This document shows positions 53,459 to 64,000 of a stretch of DNA of 64,000 bases, piece after piece (position 1 is the stretch's first letter; each line of letters opens with the position of its first letter). The notes below the pieces were generated by a model that did no database searches, had not been told where the DNA came from, and was given only the letters and a program-made list of their open reading frames with translations. Made by a program: the position numbers and the translations under genes. This DNA comes from Arthrobacter sp. M4 (GTDB lineage: Bacteria > Actinomycetota > Actinomycetes > Actinomycetales > Micrococcaceae), in the NCBI RefSeq assembly GCF_020251205.1, contig NZ_JAIWYX010000001.1:310001-374000 (forward strand). Reading direction: 5' to 3'.

Positions 53459-54274
53459 CTAGTTGGCCGTCAGGTGGCTCTCGAACCTGACAATGTTAGC
53501 AAACTCGGCAGGGTCGAGGCTGGCGCCACCAACCAGCAGGCCGTCAACGTCCCGTTCGGCCAGGATCGCTGCTGCGTTGTTGGCCTTCACGGAACCACCA
53601 TAGAGGAGGCGGGCCTGGTCCGCGACGGTGGCGTCGAAGAGGGTTGCGAGTTCAGCGCGGATAGCGGCGCACATCTCCTGCGCGTCCTCAGGTCCTGCAA
53701 CCTCGCCGGTTCCGATGGCCCAGACGGGTTCGTAGGCCACGACGAGCTTGGCGGCCTGTTCGGCATCGAGGCCCGCAACGTCGGCGCGCAACTGGGCCAG
53801 CGTGTGTTCGACGTGATTGCCTGCCTGGCGAACGTCGAGGCCCTCACCTACGCAAAGCACAGGAGTGAGCGAGTGACGGAAAGCAGCCTTGGTTTTGGCG
53901 TTGAGGAGCTCGTCGGTCTCGCCGTGGATGGTGCGGCGTTCGCTGTGGCCCACCAGGACGTAGTCGCAGCCGAGCTTGTTGAGGAACTGACCGGAGATGT
54001 CACCCGTGTAGGCACCGGAGTCTTGCGCCGACAGGTCCTGTCCCCCGTAAGCAATGCGCAGCTCATCACCCTGGACCAGGGTCTGCACGCCGCGGAGGTC
54101 CGTAAAGGGCGGGAAGACCGCCACTTCGACGCGGTCATAGTCGTGCTTGGCGTCCGACAGCGTCCAAGCGAGCTTCTGCAGCAGGGTGATTGCCTGGACG
54201 TGGTCCATGTTCATCTTCCAGTTGCCTGCGATGAACGGCTTGCGGTCGAAAGCGCCGTTGGTCGAGCTAGTCAC
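53459..54274 (-). CDS. tpiA: Triosephosphate isomerase
   Basis: 271 aa from GTG 54274 with TTGGAG ribosome site. AGNWKMN with catalytic Asn/Lys, VLVGHSERR with the electrophilic His, [10 protein letters not shown] with the catalytic Glu, and [10 protein letters not shown] for phosphate binding. Interconverts dihydroxyacetone phosphate and glyceraldehyde-3-phosphate. A strong terminator lies between it and pgk, so its expression may be partly uncoupled from gap-pgk. Confidence 0.97.
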   Translation of the reverse strand: MTSSTNGAFDRKPFIAGNWKMNMDHVQAITLLQKLAWTLSDAKHDYDRVEVAVFPPFTDLRGVQTLVQGDELRIAYGGQDLSAQDSGAYTGDISGQFLNKLGCDYVLVGHSERRTIHGETDELLNAKTKAAFRHSLTPVLCVGEGLDVRQAGNHVEHTLAQLRADVAGLDAEQAAKLVVAYEPVWAIGTGEVAGPEDAQEMCAAIRAELATLFDATVADQARLLYGGSVKANNAAAILAERDVDGLLVGGASLDPAEFANIVRFESHLTAN

Positions 54275-54305
54275 ATGATCTCCAATAGGTACTCAAAAAA
54301 TATGG

Positions 54306-54343
54306 AGCAGCCGGCAGGCGCGGGATTGCGCCTGCCGGCTGCT
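54306..54343 (-). terminator. Intrinsic terminator/attenuator between pgk and tpiA
   Basis: Perfect 16-bp stem: AGCAGCCGGCAGGCGC (54306-54321), 6-nt loop, mirrored arm 54328-54343. On the minus strand it begins 5 nt after the pgk stop and is followed by ATATTTTTT, a textbook rho-independent terminator. Confidence 0.92.
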
Positions 54344-54348
54344 GGGTC

Positions 54349-55575
54349 CTAGCGGTCCAGGACACTCAGGCCGGGAAGTTCCTTGCCCTCAAGGTATTCC
54401 AGGCTGGCGCCGCCGCCGGTGGAAATATGGCCAAACTGACCGTCGTCGAAGCCGAGGGTCCTGACAGCCGCTGCGGAGTCACCACCGCCGACGACGGTGA
54501 ACGCCTCGGTCTCGGTGAGAGCCTGGGCCACAGCGCGGGTACCGGCGGCAAAAGCCGGGAATTCGAAGACGCCCATGGGCCCGTTCCAGAAGACCGTCTT
54601 GGCTGCCTTGATGTGTCCTGCGAAGGTCGCGGCCGAATCGGGTCCGATGTCCAGGCCGATGCCGGAGGTCCCGAAAGAGCTTTCCTCGATGGCATCCGCA
54701 CTGACCGTCTGGTGGTCAGCATCCGCGGCAAAGCGGCTGGCTACGACCACGTCAGTGGGGATGACAAATTGGGTCCCTGCGTCGGCTGCCCGCTTCAGGT
54801 ATTCCTGAACCACCGTGATCTGGTCCTCCTCGAGCAGGCTGGAGGCCACTTTGTGACCTGCCGCAGCGAGGAACGTGAACAGCATCCCGCCGCCCACGAG
54901 GATGGTGTCAGCCTTGCCAATGAGGTTGTTTATAACGGCCAACTTGTCCGACACCTTGGAGCCGCCGAGGACCACAACGTAGGGACGCTGGGGTTCTTTG
55001 GTGAGCTTCTGGAGTACTTCAACCTCCGTGTGCACCAGGTCGCCCTGGTAGGACGGCAGGCGGTTGGCGACGTCATAGACGCTGGCGTGCTTGCGGTGCA
55101 CTGCGCCGAAGGCATCGTCCACGTAGGCGCCGTTGCTTCCGGTCAGGGCCACGAGCTCGTCCGCAAACGCGCCACGCTCGGCTTGATCCTTGCTGGTTTC
55201 ACGGGCGTCGAAGCGAACGTTTTCCAACACCAGGACGTCCCCGTCAGCCAGTGCAGCGGCTTGGGACTTTGCCGATTCGCCAACAGTGTCCTCGGCCAGC
55301 GACACCTTGAAGGGCGCCAATTCGGCGAGTCGGTCTGCAGCTGGCTTCAGCGAGTACTTGGGATCAGGGTTGCCCTTGGGCCGGCCAAGGTGCGCCGTAA
55401 CCAGCACACGGGCACCGGCGTCCGAGAGCTTGGAGATAACGGGAAGGGAAGCTTTGATGCGGCCGTCGTCAGTCACTGTAGAGCCGTCGAGCGGCACATT
55501 CAGGTCACTTCGGACCAGAATGTACCGCCCGCGGACACCTTCAGCGATGAGTTCGTTGAGGGTGTGAGACGTCAT
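54349..55575 (-). CDS. pgk: Phosphoglycerate kinase
   Basis: 408 aa from ATG 55575, 9 nt after gap. [17 protein letters not shown] and GGSKVSDK with substrate-binding basic residues, and GGGDSAAAV with the ATP site near the C-terminus. Makes ATP from 1,3-bisphosphoglycerate. Immediately followed by an intrinsic terminator. Confidence 0.97.
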   Translation of the reverse strand: MTSHTLNELIAEGVRGRYILVRSDLNVPLDGSTVTDDGRIKASLPVISKLSDAGARVLVTAHLGRPKGNPDPKYSLKPAADRLAELAPFKVSLAEDTVGESAKSQAAALADGDVLVLENVRFDARETSKDQAERGAFADELVALTGSNGAYVDDAFGAVHRKHASVYDVANRLPSYQGDLVHTEVEVLQKLTKEPQRPYVVVLGGSKVSDKLAVINNLIGKADTILVGGGMLFTFLAAAGHKVASSLLEEDQITVVQEYLKRAADAGTQFVIPTDVVVASRFAADADHQTVSADAIEESSFGTSGIGLDIGPDSAATFAGHIKAAKTVFWNGPMGVFEFPAFAAGTRAVAQALTETEAFTVVGGGDSAAAVRTLGFDDGQFGHISTGGGASLEYLEGKELPGLSVLDR

Positions 55576-55584
55576 GTGTCTACC

Positions 55585-56652
<1,068 letters not shown>

Positions 56653-56762
56653 CTAACAGATCCCGCACGCCGTTGGGCAGAGATATTTTCCAGATCGGAG
56701 GGCGACCAGCCACGTTGCTGAAGGCTAACCGCCTTCCGTGACCCATCTTACGTTTAAGTGGA

Positions 56763-56788
56763 CCTGCCCCCGCAACTGCGGGGGCAGG
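56763..56788 (-). terminator. Hairpin downstream of sodA
   Basis: CCTGCCCCCGC (56763-56773), loop AACT-like, GCGGGGGCAGG (56778-56788): perfect 11-bp stem about 70 nt after the sodA stop on the minus strand. No long T-run follows. Confidence 0.7.
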
Positions 56789-56859
56789 CAATCCAGCATT
56801 TGGCCAAAACTGGGCTAAATGTGAAGTTTGTTACAGAGACGTGTACGGCCGGTCACACC

Positions 56860-57486
56860 TTAGGAAAGGGTGATGAGACCGCTCGCGTTCTTGCGGGCGG
56901 CGTCAAAGCGCTTGGCGACATCGGCCCAGTTGACGATGTTCCAGAAGGCCTTCACGTAGTCAGCCTTCACGTTGACGTAGTCCAGGTAGAAAGCGTGCTC
57001 CCACATGTCCAGCATCAGCAGCGGCGTGGTGCCTACCGCCACGTTGCCCTGCTGGTCGTAGAGCTGCTCGATGACCAGGTTGCCGCCGATGGGCTCGTAG
57101 GCCAGGAAGCCCCAACCGGAGCCCTGCAAGCCGAGCGCAGCGGCCGTGAACTGGGCGCGGAATGCGTCAAAGGAACCGAAGGCGTCGTCAATCGCCGCAG
57201 CCAGTTCGCCCTCGGGCTTGTCGCCACCGTCCGGGGAGAGGTTGTTCCAGAAGACGGAGTGGTTGATGTGTCCGCCAGTGTGGAAGGCCAGGTCCTTGGA
57301 CAGGCGGTTGATGTTGGCGAAGTCACCCTTTTCGCGTGCTTCCGCCAGCTGGGCCAGGGCGTTGTTGGCACCCGCAACGTAGGCGGCGTGGTGCTTGCTG
57401 TGGTGCAGCTCCATGATCTTCGCCGAAATGTGCGGCTCGAGGGCTGCGTAGTCGTAGCTGAGCTCTGGCAGTACGTACTCGGTCAC
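56860..57486 (-). CDS. sodA: Superoxide dismutase (Mn/Fe family)
   Basis: 208 aa from GTG 57486 with TTGGAGG ribosome site (an ATG overlaps that site and is rejected). Metal ligands: His28 in MELHHSKHH, His in [12 protein letters not shown], and Asp/His in [17 protein letters not shown] and QGSGWGFL are typical; Mn versus Fe cannot be assigned with certainty. Converts superoxide to peroxide and O2. Monocistronic, with a palindrome at 57505-57516 in its promoter region. Confidence 0.95.
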   Translation of the reverse strand: MTEYVLPELSYDYAALEPHISAKIMELHHSKHHAAYVAGANNALAQLAEAREKGDFANINRLSKDLAFHTGGHINHSVFWNNLSPDGGDKPEGELAAAIDDAFGSFDAFRAQFTAAALGLQGSGWGFLAYEPIGGNLVIEQLYDQQGNVAVGTTPLLMLDMWEHAFYLDYVNVKADYVKAFWNIVNWADVAKRFDAARKNASGLITLS

Positions 57487-57504
57487 GAAATCCTCCAATG
57501 TCTT

Positions 57505-57516
57505 GGACCTAGGTCC
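57505..57516. promoter_or_regulatory. 12-bp palindrome in the sodA promoter region
   Basis: GGACCT-AGGTCC, perfect, about 18 nt upstream of the sodA GTG and embedded in TTGGACCTAGGTCCGTTTTG. Candidate operator; regulator unknown. Confidence 0.4.
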
Positions 57517-57600
57517 GTTTTGGTACTTCTCTCGTTCTTTCTCCCCGGCAGGCGGACCGGCCGGAAACCTTGCTGGCGCCCCTGATTCTAGGCCCCGCGG

Positions 57601-58581
57601 CTACTCTTCCATCATGTCCGGCGTCACATTCGCCTCAGTGCCAGGAATCCCCAGGTCCACGGCGCGCTTGTCGGCCATGGCCAGCAACCGGCGGATGCGG
57701 CCGGCAATCGCATCCTTGGTCATGGGCGGATCGGCCAAACGGCCGAGTTCGTCGAGGCTGGCCTGCTTATGCGCAACCCGCAGCTCGCCGGCGTACTTGA
57801 GGTGCTCGGGGACGTCTTCACCCAAGATCTCCAACGCGCGGTCCACACGGGCGCCGGCAGCGACAGCCGCCTGGGCCGAGCGACGCAGGTTGGCGTCGTC
57901 GAAATTCGCCAGCCGATTGGCCGTTGCCCTGACTTCTTTGCGCATGCGGCGCTCTTCCCACTTCATCAGCGCGTCATGCGCGCCCATGCGCGTCAGGAGC
58001 GCGGCGATTGTGTCGCCGTCGCGAATGACCACGCGGTCCACTCCCCTGACCTCGCGGGCCTTGGCCTGGATCCCGAGGCGGCGGGCGGCACCGACCAGCG
58101 CCAGGGCCGATTCGGGGCCGGGACAAGTGACTTCCAACGACGACGACCGGCCCGGCTCCGTGAGGGAGCCGTGTGCCAGGAAGGCGCCCCGCCAAACGGC
58201 TTCCGCGTCGGCGGCGGATCCGTTCACGACGACGGATGGCAGGCCGCGGACGGGGCGGCCCCGTCCGTCAAGCAGCCCGGTTTGGCGGGCGAGGGCCTCG
58301 CCGTCGCGCACCACACGCACAACGTAACGGTTCCCGCGTCGAAGGCCGCCGCCGGAGACCACGATGATTTCGGCCTGGTGGCCGTAGACCTCCGAGATGG
58401 CTGTCTTGAGCCGACGGGCCGTGGAAGCGAGATCGACCTCGGCTTCGATGACGATCCTGCCGGAAATGATGTGTAGTCCGCCTGCAAAGCGAAGTGTGGC
58501 TGATACCTCGGCCTTTCGCACCGAGGACTTCTTGATGTCCAGCCGGGACAGCTCTTCCTTGACGTCCGACGTCAGTGCCAT
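57601..58581 (-). CDS. whiA: DNA-binding protein WhiA
   Basis: 326 aa from ATG 58581. N-terminal LAGLIDADG-like homing-endonuclease fold ([27 protein letters not shown]) without catalytic acids, and a C-terminal helix-turn-helix ([21 protein letters not shown]). Sporulation regulator in Streptomyces and cell-division-linked factor in other Gram-positives. Follows yvcK by 9 nt in the conserved order uvrC-rapZ-yvcK-whiA. Confidence 0.96.
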   Translation of the reverse strand: MALTSDVKEELSRLDIKKSSVRKAEVSATLRFAGGLHIISGRIVIEAEVDLASTARRLKTAISEVYGHQAEIIVVSGGGLRRGNRYVVRVVRDGEALARQTGLLDGRGRPVRGLPSVVVNGSAADAEAVWRGAFLAHGSLTEPGRSSSLEVTCPGPESALALVGAARRLGIQAKAREVRGVDRVVIRDGDTIAALLTRMGAHDALMKWEERRMRKEVRATANRLANFDDANLRRSAQAAVAAGARVDRALEILGEDVPEHLKYAGELRVAHKQASLDELGRLADPPMTKDAIAGRIRRLLAMADKRAVDLGIPGTEANVTPDMMEE

Positions 58582-58590
58582 TGGACCTTC

Positions 58591-59604
58591 CTAACTGTTC
58601 CCGAAGATATCGTGGTAAGCCGCAGCGAGGCGCAGGGGATCATGGACGGGCCTGCGGCGCGACGCACCTACTTTACCGAAGACAACTTCGGCGCCGATCA
58701 TTCCCGCCGCCTTTTCGAACGCATTGATGTCAGACACTGCGTCCGGGTCAGCCAGCACCACGTCCACGCTGAATTCCGGGGCGTACCGGCGCAGCACGTC
58801 GAGGTGGTCCGCAGCGGTCATGCCCGAGGTTTCCTTGGTGTCCGGCGCGAGGTTCATGGTGAGGCACCTCTTGGCGGCCGTGTTGCATAGCGCAGTCCGC
58901 AATTCAGGCAAGAGCAGGTGCGGCAACACCGAGGTGTACCACGATCCGGGGCCAAGGATGACCCAGTCCGCAAGCTCAATGGCCGTCAAAGCCTCAATGC
59001 AGGCGGGCGCAGCCTCAGGTATCAGACGGACCTCTTCCAGTTTCCCCGCTACTGCGCATTTGGCCTGGCCTCGCAGTGTTTGAACTTCCCAGCCGCCGCC
59101 GGCGGATGGCACGCGTACATCGCCTTCGATGGTCAGGGGGACGCTGGACATCGGCAGCACCTGGCCTCGCGCACCCAGGAGCGCACCTGCCCACTTCAGG
59201 CCGCCAACCGTATCTCCCAGCAATTCCCACAAGGTCACAATGAGCAGGTTGCCCATGGCATGATCGTCCAACGACCCGTTGCCCCGGGGCGACCGGAAAC
59301 GGTGTTGCATCACGTCGCGCCACGTTCGCCCCCAGTCCGTGTCATCGCAGAGCGCGGACAAGGCCATTCGCAGGTCTCCGGGGGGCAGGACACCGTACTC
59401 CTCGCGGAGCCGCCCGGACGAGCCGCCGTCGTCCGCTACGGTGACTACCGCCGTCAGTTCGGAGGTCAGCAGCCGCAGCGCGGAAAGGGAGGCCGAAAGG
59501 CCGTGGCCACCGCCCAGGGCCACCACTGAAGGATTCTTGCCCTGCTGGCTGCCGGGCGTTCCCGAAGGCGGGACAAGCGGCAGCGGGCCGGTCAGCACCC
59601 CCAT
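58591..59604 (-). CDS. yvcK: YvcK/CuvA family UDP-sugar-binding regulator
   Basis: 337 aa from ATG 59604, which shares a base with the rapZ stop (TAATG). CofD-like fold with VVALGGGHGLSASLSALR, VTVADDGGSSGRLREEYG and PPGDLRMALSAL. Family members bind UDP-GlcNAc and adjust central carbon flux and peptidoglycan synthesis, often by kinase control. Between rapZ and whiA. Confidence 0.94.
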   Translation of the reverse strand: MGVLTGPLPLVPPSGTPGSQQGKNPSVVALGGGHGLSASLSALRLLTSELTAVVTVADDGGSSGRLREEYGVLPPGDLRMALSALCDDTDWGRTWRDVMQHRFRSPRGNGSLDDHAMGNLLIVTLWELLGDTVGGLKWAGALLGARGQVLPMSSVPLTIEGDVRVPSAGGGWEVQTLRGQAKCAVAGKLEEVRLIPEAAPACIEALTAIELADWVILGPGSWYTSVLPHLLLPELRTALCNTAAKRCLTMNLAPDTKETSGMTAADHLDVLRRYAPEFSVDVVLADPDAVSDINAFEKAAGMIGAEVVFGKVGASRRRPVHDPLRLAAAYHDIFGNS

Positions 59605-60530
59605 TATTCGCGGCCCAAATCGCGGTGCGTCGTGGTTACGGTGACCCTTGGATATTGCGCCAGCCGCTTGGAAAGTTCGACGGCGACCGCAACCGAACGG
59701 TGCTTGCCACCTGTGCAGCCGACCGCGATGGTGGCGTAGTGCTTGTTCTCGCGACGGTAACCGTCCAGTACAGGCTCGAGCGCCTGGACATAGCGGTCCA
59801 CAAAGCTTCGGACTCCATCTGCGTCGAGCACGTAGTCGCTGACATCGGCGTCGAGGCCGGTGTGGGGCCGCAACTGCGGAACCCAATGGGGGTTGGGGAT
59901 AAAGCGGGCGTCGGCCACGAAGTTGGCGTCCACGGGGAGGCCGTACTTGAAACCGAAACTCATGATGTTCAGGCGGAGAGCCACCGGCCCCGTTTCACTG
60001 AACAGTTCGGTAATGGCGGTGGCCAGGCCGTGAACGTTGAACGTGGAAGTGTCCAGGATGATGTCCGCGGAATCCCGAAGTTCCTTGAGCACCTCCCGTT
60101 CGGCTGCGATCCCGTCGAGGATCCGGCCCCCACCCTGCAGCGGGTGTGGACGCCGGCCTTGTTCGAAGCGGCGGACCAGCACGTCGTCCTTGGCGTCCAG
60201 GAAGAGGACCCGGAACGTCACACCGCTGGCACTAAGCGCGCCCAGCGCCGTCCTGATGTCCGTGAAGAGGCCCTTGCTACGCACATCGACGACGACGGCC
60301 AGCCGCGGAATCGACTGTGGAGCGTGGGAAACGATGTCTGCCAAGGTTCCGAGCATTTGGGGAGGAAGATTCTCCACAACGTACCAGCCGTGGTCCTCCA
60401 AGGCGTCGGAGGCCGTACTGCGGCCGGCTCCGGACATTCCGGTGACCACCAGCAGTTCCGATTCCACGGGCTTGATGGGCATGAGGCCCTCCTCGTCCGT
60501 TATCCCGGATTCTGCCATTGCGTCTGCCAT
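59604..60530 (-). CDS. rapZ: RapZ-family nucleotide-binding protein (YvcJ)
   Basis: 308 aa from ATG 60530. Walker [29 protein letters not shown] and the C-terminal [20 protein letters not shown] motif. In E. coli RapZ directs small-RNA decay controlling GlmS; in Gram-positives YvcJ/RapZ hydrolyses GTP/ATP and role is less clear. The sRNA system of E. coli is not expected here. Confidence 0.94.
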   Translation of the reverse strand: MADAMAESGITDEEGLMPIKPVESELLVVTGMSGAGRSTASDALEDHGWYVVENLPPQMLGTLADIVSHAPQSIPRLAVVVDVRSKGLFTDIRTALGALSASGVTFRVLFLDAKDDVLVRRFEQGRRPHPLQGGGRILDGIAAEREVLKELRDSADIILDTSTFNVHGLATAITELFSETGPVALRLNIMSFGFKYGLPVDANFVADARFIPNPHWVPQLRPHTGLDADVSDYVLDADGVRSFVDRYVQALEPVLDGYRRENKHYATIAVGCTGGKHRSVAVAVELSKRLAQYPRVTVTTTHRDLGRE

Positions 60531-60678
60531 CGGTGCTGCCCCGTTTCTGCCGTTCAGTGGTCTGGTGGCGCTGCCCGCCGTCGGGTGTCCGGCGCGGCCG
60601 GAAATCCGGTGCGCCAGAGCGCCGTAGAGCCGTGGCGCTCCTGCCTCCCCACATGCGGCAGCTTCCCCTCAACCCTAA

Positions 60679-62682
60679 CTAAGAATCGAGGATTTCGCCG
60701 GTTGTCATGTTCACCGATGGTGCGGCGTCTTTTGCGGTGTCTCCGGCCAGATGGCTGACAATGGCTTCCGCGAGGGTCGGTCCAATGCCCTTGGCCTCAG
60801 TAAGCTCGAGCGCCGATGCGGCTTTGATCTTCTTGAGCGATCCGAAATGGGCCACGAGGGCCTTGCGCTTGGCTTCCCCCAGGCCGGGGACCCCGTCCAG
60901 CGCAGACACGGTCATCGCCTTCCCGCGCTTTTGCCGGTGGAAGGAAATAGCGAAGCGGTGCGCCTCGTCACGGATGCGTTGCAGGAGGTACAGTCCTTGC
61001 GATGTTCTTGGCAAAATCACCGGGAAGTCGCTGTCCGGGAGCCAAACTTCCTCCAGCCTCTTGGCCAGGCCCACCACGTAGACGTCATCGATGCCAAGCT
61101 CGGTGAGGGCGCGCGCCGCGGCGTTAACCTGCGGCTTGCCGCCGTCGACCACCACCAGGTTAGGCGGGTAGGCAAACTTGGCTTTTGTTTCCGTGAGGAC
61201 GGCAGTTGCCGTCCCGCCGCCGGCCGTGGCCGCCTGGCCAACCTCGCCGGGAATCTCCCCTGAAACGGGCGGCTGCGCCGCTTTGTCCACTAGATAGTGC
61301 CGGAAGCGCCGCGTCAAGACGTCGTGCATCGCCGCGGTGTCGTCAACGGCGGCGGAACCCGTGATCGAGAACTTGCGATAGTCGGACTTCTTGGGGAGCC
61401 CGTCTTCCACCACCACCATCGAGGCAACAACGTTGGTTCCTTGGACATGGGAGATGTCGAAGCATTCGATGCGAAGCAACGGTACGGGAAGCTCAAGCGC
61501 CTCCTGGAGCTCCTGCAGGGCCAGGGATCGTGTGGTGATGTCACCCGCGCGCCTGACCTTGTGCAGTTTCAGTGCATGCTCGGCGTTCTCCCGCACCGTA
61601 CCCATCAGGGCGGCCTTGTCCCCGCGCTGCGGAACACGGATGGCAACCCTGGCTCCGCGCAGACCGCCCAGCCATTGGGCCAGCTCGTCACTGTTGCTGG
61701 GCATCTCCGGGACGAGGACTTCGCGCGGGATCCGGCCCTGGTATTCGGCATCTTCGCCGTAGACCTGTTGAAGCAAGTGCTCGATGAGTTCCGCCGTCGT
61801 GGTGTCCTCGACTTTCTCCACCACCCAGCCGCGTTGACCGCGGACCCTGCCGCCGCGGACGTTGAATACCTGCACGGACGCCTCAAGCTCGTCCTCATGC
61901 AGGGCGAAGAGGTCCGCGTCTGTATCTTCAGACAGTACAACCGCGTTGCGCTCGAAGACCTTCCGGAGGGCAATGATGTCATCGCGGAGCCGGGCGGCGC
62001 TCTCGTAGTCGAGTTCCGCGACTGAGGCCGCCATTTCCTTTTCCAGCTTGTTGATGAATCGTGTTGCCTCGCCGCCCATGAAGGAACAGAAGTCCTCGGC
62101 GATGGCGCGGTGCTCCTCCGGCGTTACCCGGCCTACACACGGCGCGGAACACTTGTCGATGTAGCCGAGCAGGCATGGACGCCCGGAGGCTTGCGCCCGC
62201 TTGAGGACACCGGGGCTGCAACTTCGCACCGGAAAGACGCGGAGCAGGGTGTCCATGGTCTCACGGATGGCGCCGGCAGTGTAGGGCCCAAAATAGCGGT
62301 TGCCTTTGCGCCGCTCGCCGCGCATTACCTGGACCCGGGGTAACTTCTCCCCCATGGTAACCGCGAGATAGGGGTAGGTCTTGTCGTCGCGGAACATCAC
62401 GTTGAACCGCGGTTTGAATTCCTTGATCCAGGTGTATTCAAGCTGCAGCGATTCGAGTTCGCTGCCTACTACCGTCCACTCAACGCTGTTGGCTGCGTGC
62501 ACCATGGCGTGCGTTTTAGGCATGAGGCCCGCAGGGTTGGCGAAATACGAGTTGAGCCTTGAGCGAAGGTTCTTCGCCTTACCCACATAGATCACCCGGC
62601 CGTGCGGGTCGCGGAAACGATAGACGCCCGGGTTGGTGGGTATTTCGCCGGTGTTAGGCCGGTAGCTCGATGGATCTGCCAC
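60679..62682 (-). CDS. uvrC: Excinuclease ABC subunit C
   Basis: 667 aa from GTG 62682. GIY-YIG nuclease ([20 protein letters not shown]) at the N-terminus, UVR motif ([20 protein letters not shown]), RNase H-like endonuclease ([20 protein letters not shown]), and C-terminal helix-hairpin-helix pair ([18 protein letters not shown]). An insertion rich in Gly/Ala/Thr (about 475-495) lies in the C-terminal nuclease domain. Makes both incisions in nucleotide excision repair. 148 nt upstream of rapZ. Confidence 0.97.
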   Translation of the reverse strand: MADPSSYRPNTGEIPTNPGVYRFRDPHGRVIYVGKAKNLRSRLNSYFANPAGLMPKTHAMVHAANSVEWTVVGSELESLQLEYTWIKEFKPRFNVMFRDDKTYPYLAVTMGEKLPRVQVMRGERRKGNRYFGPYTAGAIRETMDTLLRVFPVRSCSPGVLKRAQASGRPCLLGYIDKCSAPCVGRVTPEEHRAIAEDFCSFMGGEATRFINKLEKEMAASVAELDYESAARLRDDIIALRKVFERNAVVLSEDTDADLFALHEDELEASVQVFNVRGGRVRGQRGWVVEKVEDTTTAELIEHLLQQVYGEDAEYQGRIPREVLVPEMPSNSDELAQWLGGLRGARVAIRVPQRGDKAALMGTVRENAEHALKLHKVRRAGDITTRSLALQELQEALELPVPLLRIECFDISHVQGTNVVASMVVVEDGLPKKSDYRKFSITGSAAVDDTAAMHDVLTRRFRHYLVDKAAQPPVSGEIPGEVGQAATAGGGTATAVLTETKAKFAYPPNLVVVDGGKPQVNAAARALTELGIDDVYVVGLAKRLEEVWLPDSDFPVILPRTSQGLYLLQRIRDEAHRFAISFHRQKRGKAMTVSALDGVPGLGEAKRKALVAHFGSLKKIKAASALELTEAKGIGPTLAEAIVSHLAGDTAKDAAPSVNMTTGEILDS

Positions 62683-62743
62683 TATTCAAGTCTAGTAAGT
62701 TCGGGCCCGACGCCTTGACCTTCAGCAGTGGTCAGCAAGCCGC

Positions 62744-63412
62744 TTATTCGGATGACTTGCTTTGGTTGTAGCTGGTGGAGCGCTCTTGGCCGCTCAACTC
62801 CGCGATGGCGTCCATGATTTTGTCCGTCACCTGGCGACGGGCGGGCAAAGAGTGATCGGGCCCCGTTTTGTCGAAATAGAGCGGCCTTCCCACCTTCATG
62901 GAGAAGTGCTGGGGGCGGACCGAATTCTTGTCCACGGGTTGGAGCTTGTCAGTGTCGATCAGCCCCACCGGCACTACAGGTGCACCCGTGGTCAGGGCAA
63001 GCCAGCCGACACCGGTACGGCCGCGGTACAGGATGCCATCGCGGGACCGAGTCCCTTCGGGGTAGATCCCCACACCCTTACCGCTTTCCAGGATGTCCAG
63101 GAGTGTCTTGAGGGCCGCGACGCTTGCTGCCTGCTCGCCTCGTTCTACGGGGATGGATCCAACGCCTTCGAAGAACGATTTCATCACGCGTCCCTTGAAG
63201 CCCTTGCCGTTGAAGTACTCGGCCTTGGCGAAGAACGCCACCGAGCGGGGCATCAGCGCCTGGATGATGACACTGTCAAAAAAGGACAGGTGATTCGGAG
63301 CAACAATAAAGGGACCTTCCTGAGGCACATTTTCCAGTCCAACTATCGTGGGTCGGCACGTGCCCGAGATCAGGCCACGGGTTGTCCAGCGGATTGCCTC
63401 AAAGACTGCCAT
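62744..63412 (-). CDS. plsC: 1-acyl-sn-glycerol-3-phosphate acyltransferase (PlsC family)
   Basis: 222 aa from ATG 63412. Acyltransferase motifs NHLSFFDS (HX4D), FAKAEYFNGKGFKG, YPEGTRSRDG and VVPVGLIDTDK. Transfers an acyl chain in phospholipid synthesis at the membrane. Its start overlaps the upstream HAD phosphatase stop by 14 nt, so the two are cotranscribed. Confidence 0.92.
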   Translation of the reverse strand: MAVFEAIRWTTRGLISGTCRPTIVGLENVPQEGPFIVAPNHLSFFDSVIIQALMPRSVAFFAKAEYFNGKGFKGRVMKSFFEGVGSIPVERGEQAASVAALKTLLDILESGKGVGIYPEGTRSRDGILYRGRTGVGWLALTTGAPVVPVGLIDTDKLQPVDKNSVRPQHFSMKVGRPLYFDKTGPDHSLPARRQVTDKIMDAIAELSGQERSTSYNQSKSSE

Positions 63413-64000
63413 CGTTGTGTACCTCGCTCAGGGCTGCCGTCCGGACAGCGTCAAATTCTTCAAGTTTGCCGCGTAACTCACCTGTGCTCCCGACGACGGC
63501 CACCGCACCGGCCGCTTCCAACTCACCAGGGCGCGCGAAACCCCAATCCACGCCGATGCAGTCCAGTCCATTGGCCATGGCACCGGCTACGTCCTGGTGC
63601 CGATCCCCTACCATCACGGCTGCTTGAGACTCCAGATCGCCCAATGCGGCACCAACAATGTGGATCTTGTCCGAGGCAGTGTTGGCGCCAAGAGACTCGT
63701 CGTCTGATGCGCCACGGATCGAGACGAAATGATCCGCAATGCCATGATGCTCCAGCACTACCCGCGCTAGGCCCTGCGGCTTCTGCGTGGCCACTGCGGC
63801 CGGCCGGCCCGAGTCAGTGAAATGCACCAGCAGTTCGCGGATTCCGGGATACAGGCGGCCTTGTGCAATGCCCGTTGCCCGGTAATGGGCGCGGTAGCGG
63901 GCGATGACCTCATCCACGAGGTGGAGCGGAACCTGGGCAATGCGCTGCAGTGAGTCGCTCAGTTTCGGCCCGACCATGGCGTCCAGTACAGGCTGGGGCG
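63399..64000 (-). CDS. HAD-family phosphatase, C-terminal part (cut by window end)
   Basis: The frame is open through the window end without a start being required at the ATG 63977: upstream codons read PQPVLDAMVGPKLSDS, like the cap region of phosphoglycolate phosphatases. Visible: cap helices, motif II VATQKPQGLA (Thr), lysine SDKIHIVGAAL, and MVGDRHQDVAGAMANGLDCIGVDWG (motif IV). The nucleophile Asp motif lies outside. Probably a phosphoglycolate phosphatase-like enzyme; substrate unproven. Overlaps plsC by 14 nt. Confidence 0.85.
   Translation of the reverse strand, partial: PQPVLDAMVGPKLSDSLQRIAQVPLHLVDEVIARYRAHYRATGIAQGRLYPGIRELLVHFTDSGRPAAVATQKPQGLARVVLEHHGIADHFVSIRGASDDESLGANTASDKIHIVGAALGDLESQAAVMVGDRHQDVAGAMANGLDCIGVDWGFARPGELEAAGAVAVVGSTGELRGKLEEFDAVRTAALSEVHNDGSL

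Overview
The window is a contiguous piece of a high-GC actinobacterial chromosome. Gene order and protein sequences point to the family Micrococcaceae (Arthrobacter/Paenarthrobacter-like): an RbpA with the MVHG-type N-terminus, WhiA-YvcK-RapZ-UvrC, OpcA beside Zwf, a sufRBDC operon and cofactor genes ordered much as in the Mycobacterium tuberculosis interval Rv1420-Rv1484. I saw no rRNA, tRNA, CRISPR array, prophage, integrase or insertion sequence. Nearly all of it is coding, with many 1-4 nt start/stop overlaps (ATGA, TAATG).

Layout. (1) 1-6165: a fatty-acyl module, maoC-fabG-fadA on the minus strand, divergent from a TetR regulator and an acyl-CoA oxidase/dehydrogenase, with a perfect 13-bp inverted repeat between the divergent units; the gene set resembles mycobacterial htdX-fabG4-fadA2-fadE5. 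(2) 6166-9091: glycogen genes glgA(glgM) and glgC, divergent; the 3' side of glgA holds a strange pure G/C tract and a triplicated stop-codon unit. (3) 9121-14115: a zinc-ribbon SDR with an altered active site, then the conserved but functionally undefined trio of circularly permuted ATP-grasp, alpha-E and transglutaminase-like proteins. (4) 14393-27784: pepN, a lipoate ligase-like gene, rpmE2, an rRNA/tRNA methyltransferase, a TSUP transporter, an ABC ATPase, serB, a small membrane protein, two SDRs of fatty-acid synthesis type, DUF3099, a zinc-ribbon protein, SURF1 and an ABC-F protein. (5) 28047-32731: the biotin transporter bioYMN converging on a thiolase-like plus AMP-ligase pair. (6) 32793-39884: a zinc metallopeptidase, a DUF1905/DUF5655 fusion, and the sufR-B-D-Rieske-C-T iron-sulfur operon. 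(7) 40105-43913: a two-gene ABC exporter, ctaA and ctaB (heme A synthesis). (8) 44401-52625: a pentose-phosphate operon tkt-tal-pgi-zwf-opcA-pgl. (9) 52542-56592: rbpA, secG, tpiA, pgk, gap. (10) 56860-64000: sodA, whiA, yvcK, rapZ, uvrC, plsC and a HAD phosphatase cut by the window end.

Functionally the window combines central carbon metabolism (glycogen, pentose phosphate, lower glycolysis), aerobic respiration (SURF1, CtaA, CtaB), Fe-S assembly, and biotin and fatty-acid chemistry. The observations most worth a second look are: a family of 15-17 bp tandem duplications that sit on or near gene ends; an SDR with an enoyl-reductase-like Tyr-x6-Lys spacing directly after fabG; the Tyr-to-Thr zinc-ribbon SDR; the Cys-to-Ser thiolase facing bioYMN; a textbook intrinsic terminator between pgk and tpiA; and two convergent pairs whose coding ends overlap antisense (serB with a membrane protein, pgl with rbpA). 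All functional statements rest on motif recognition and remembered family knowledge; no database search was run.
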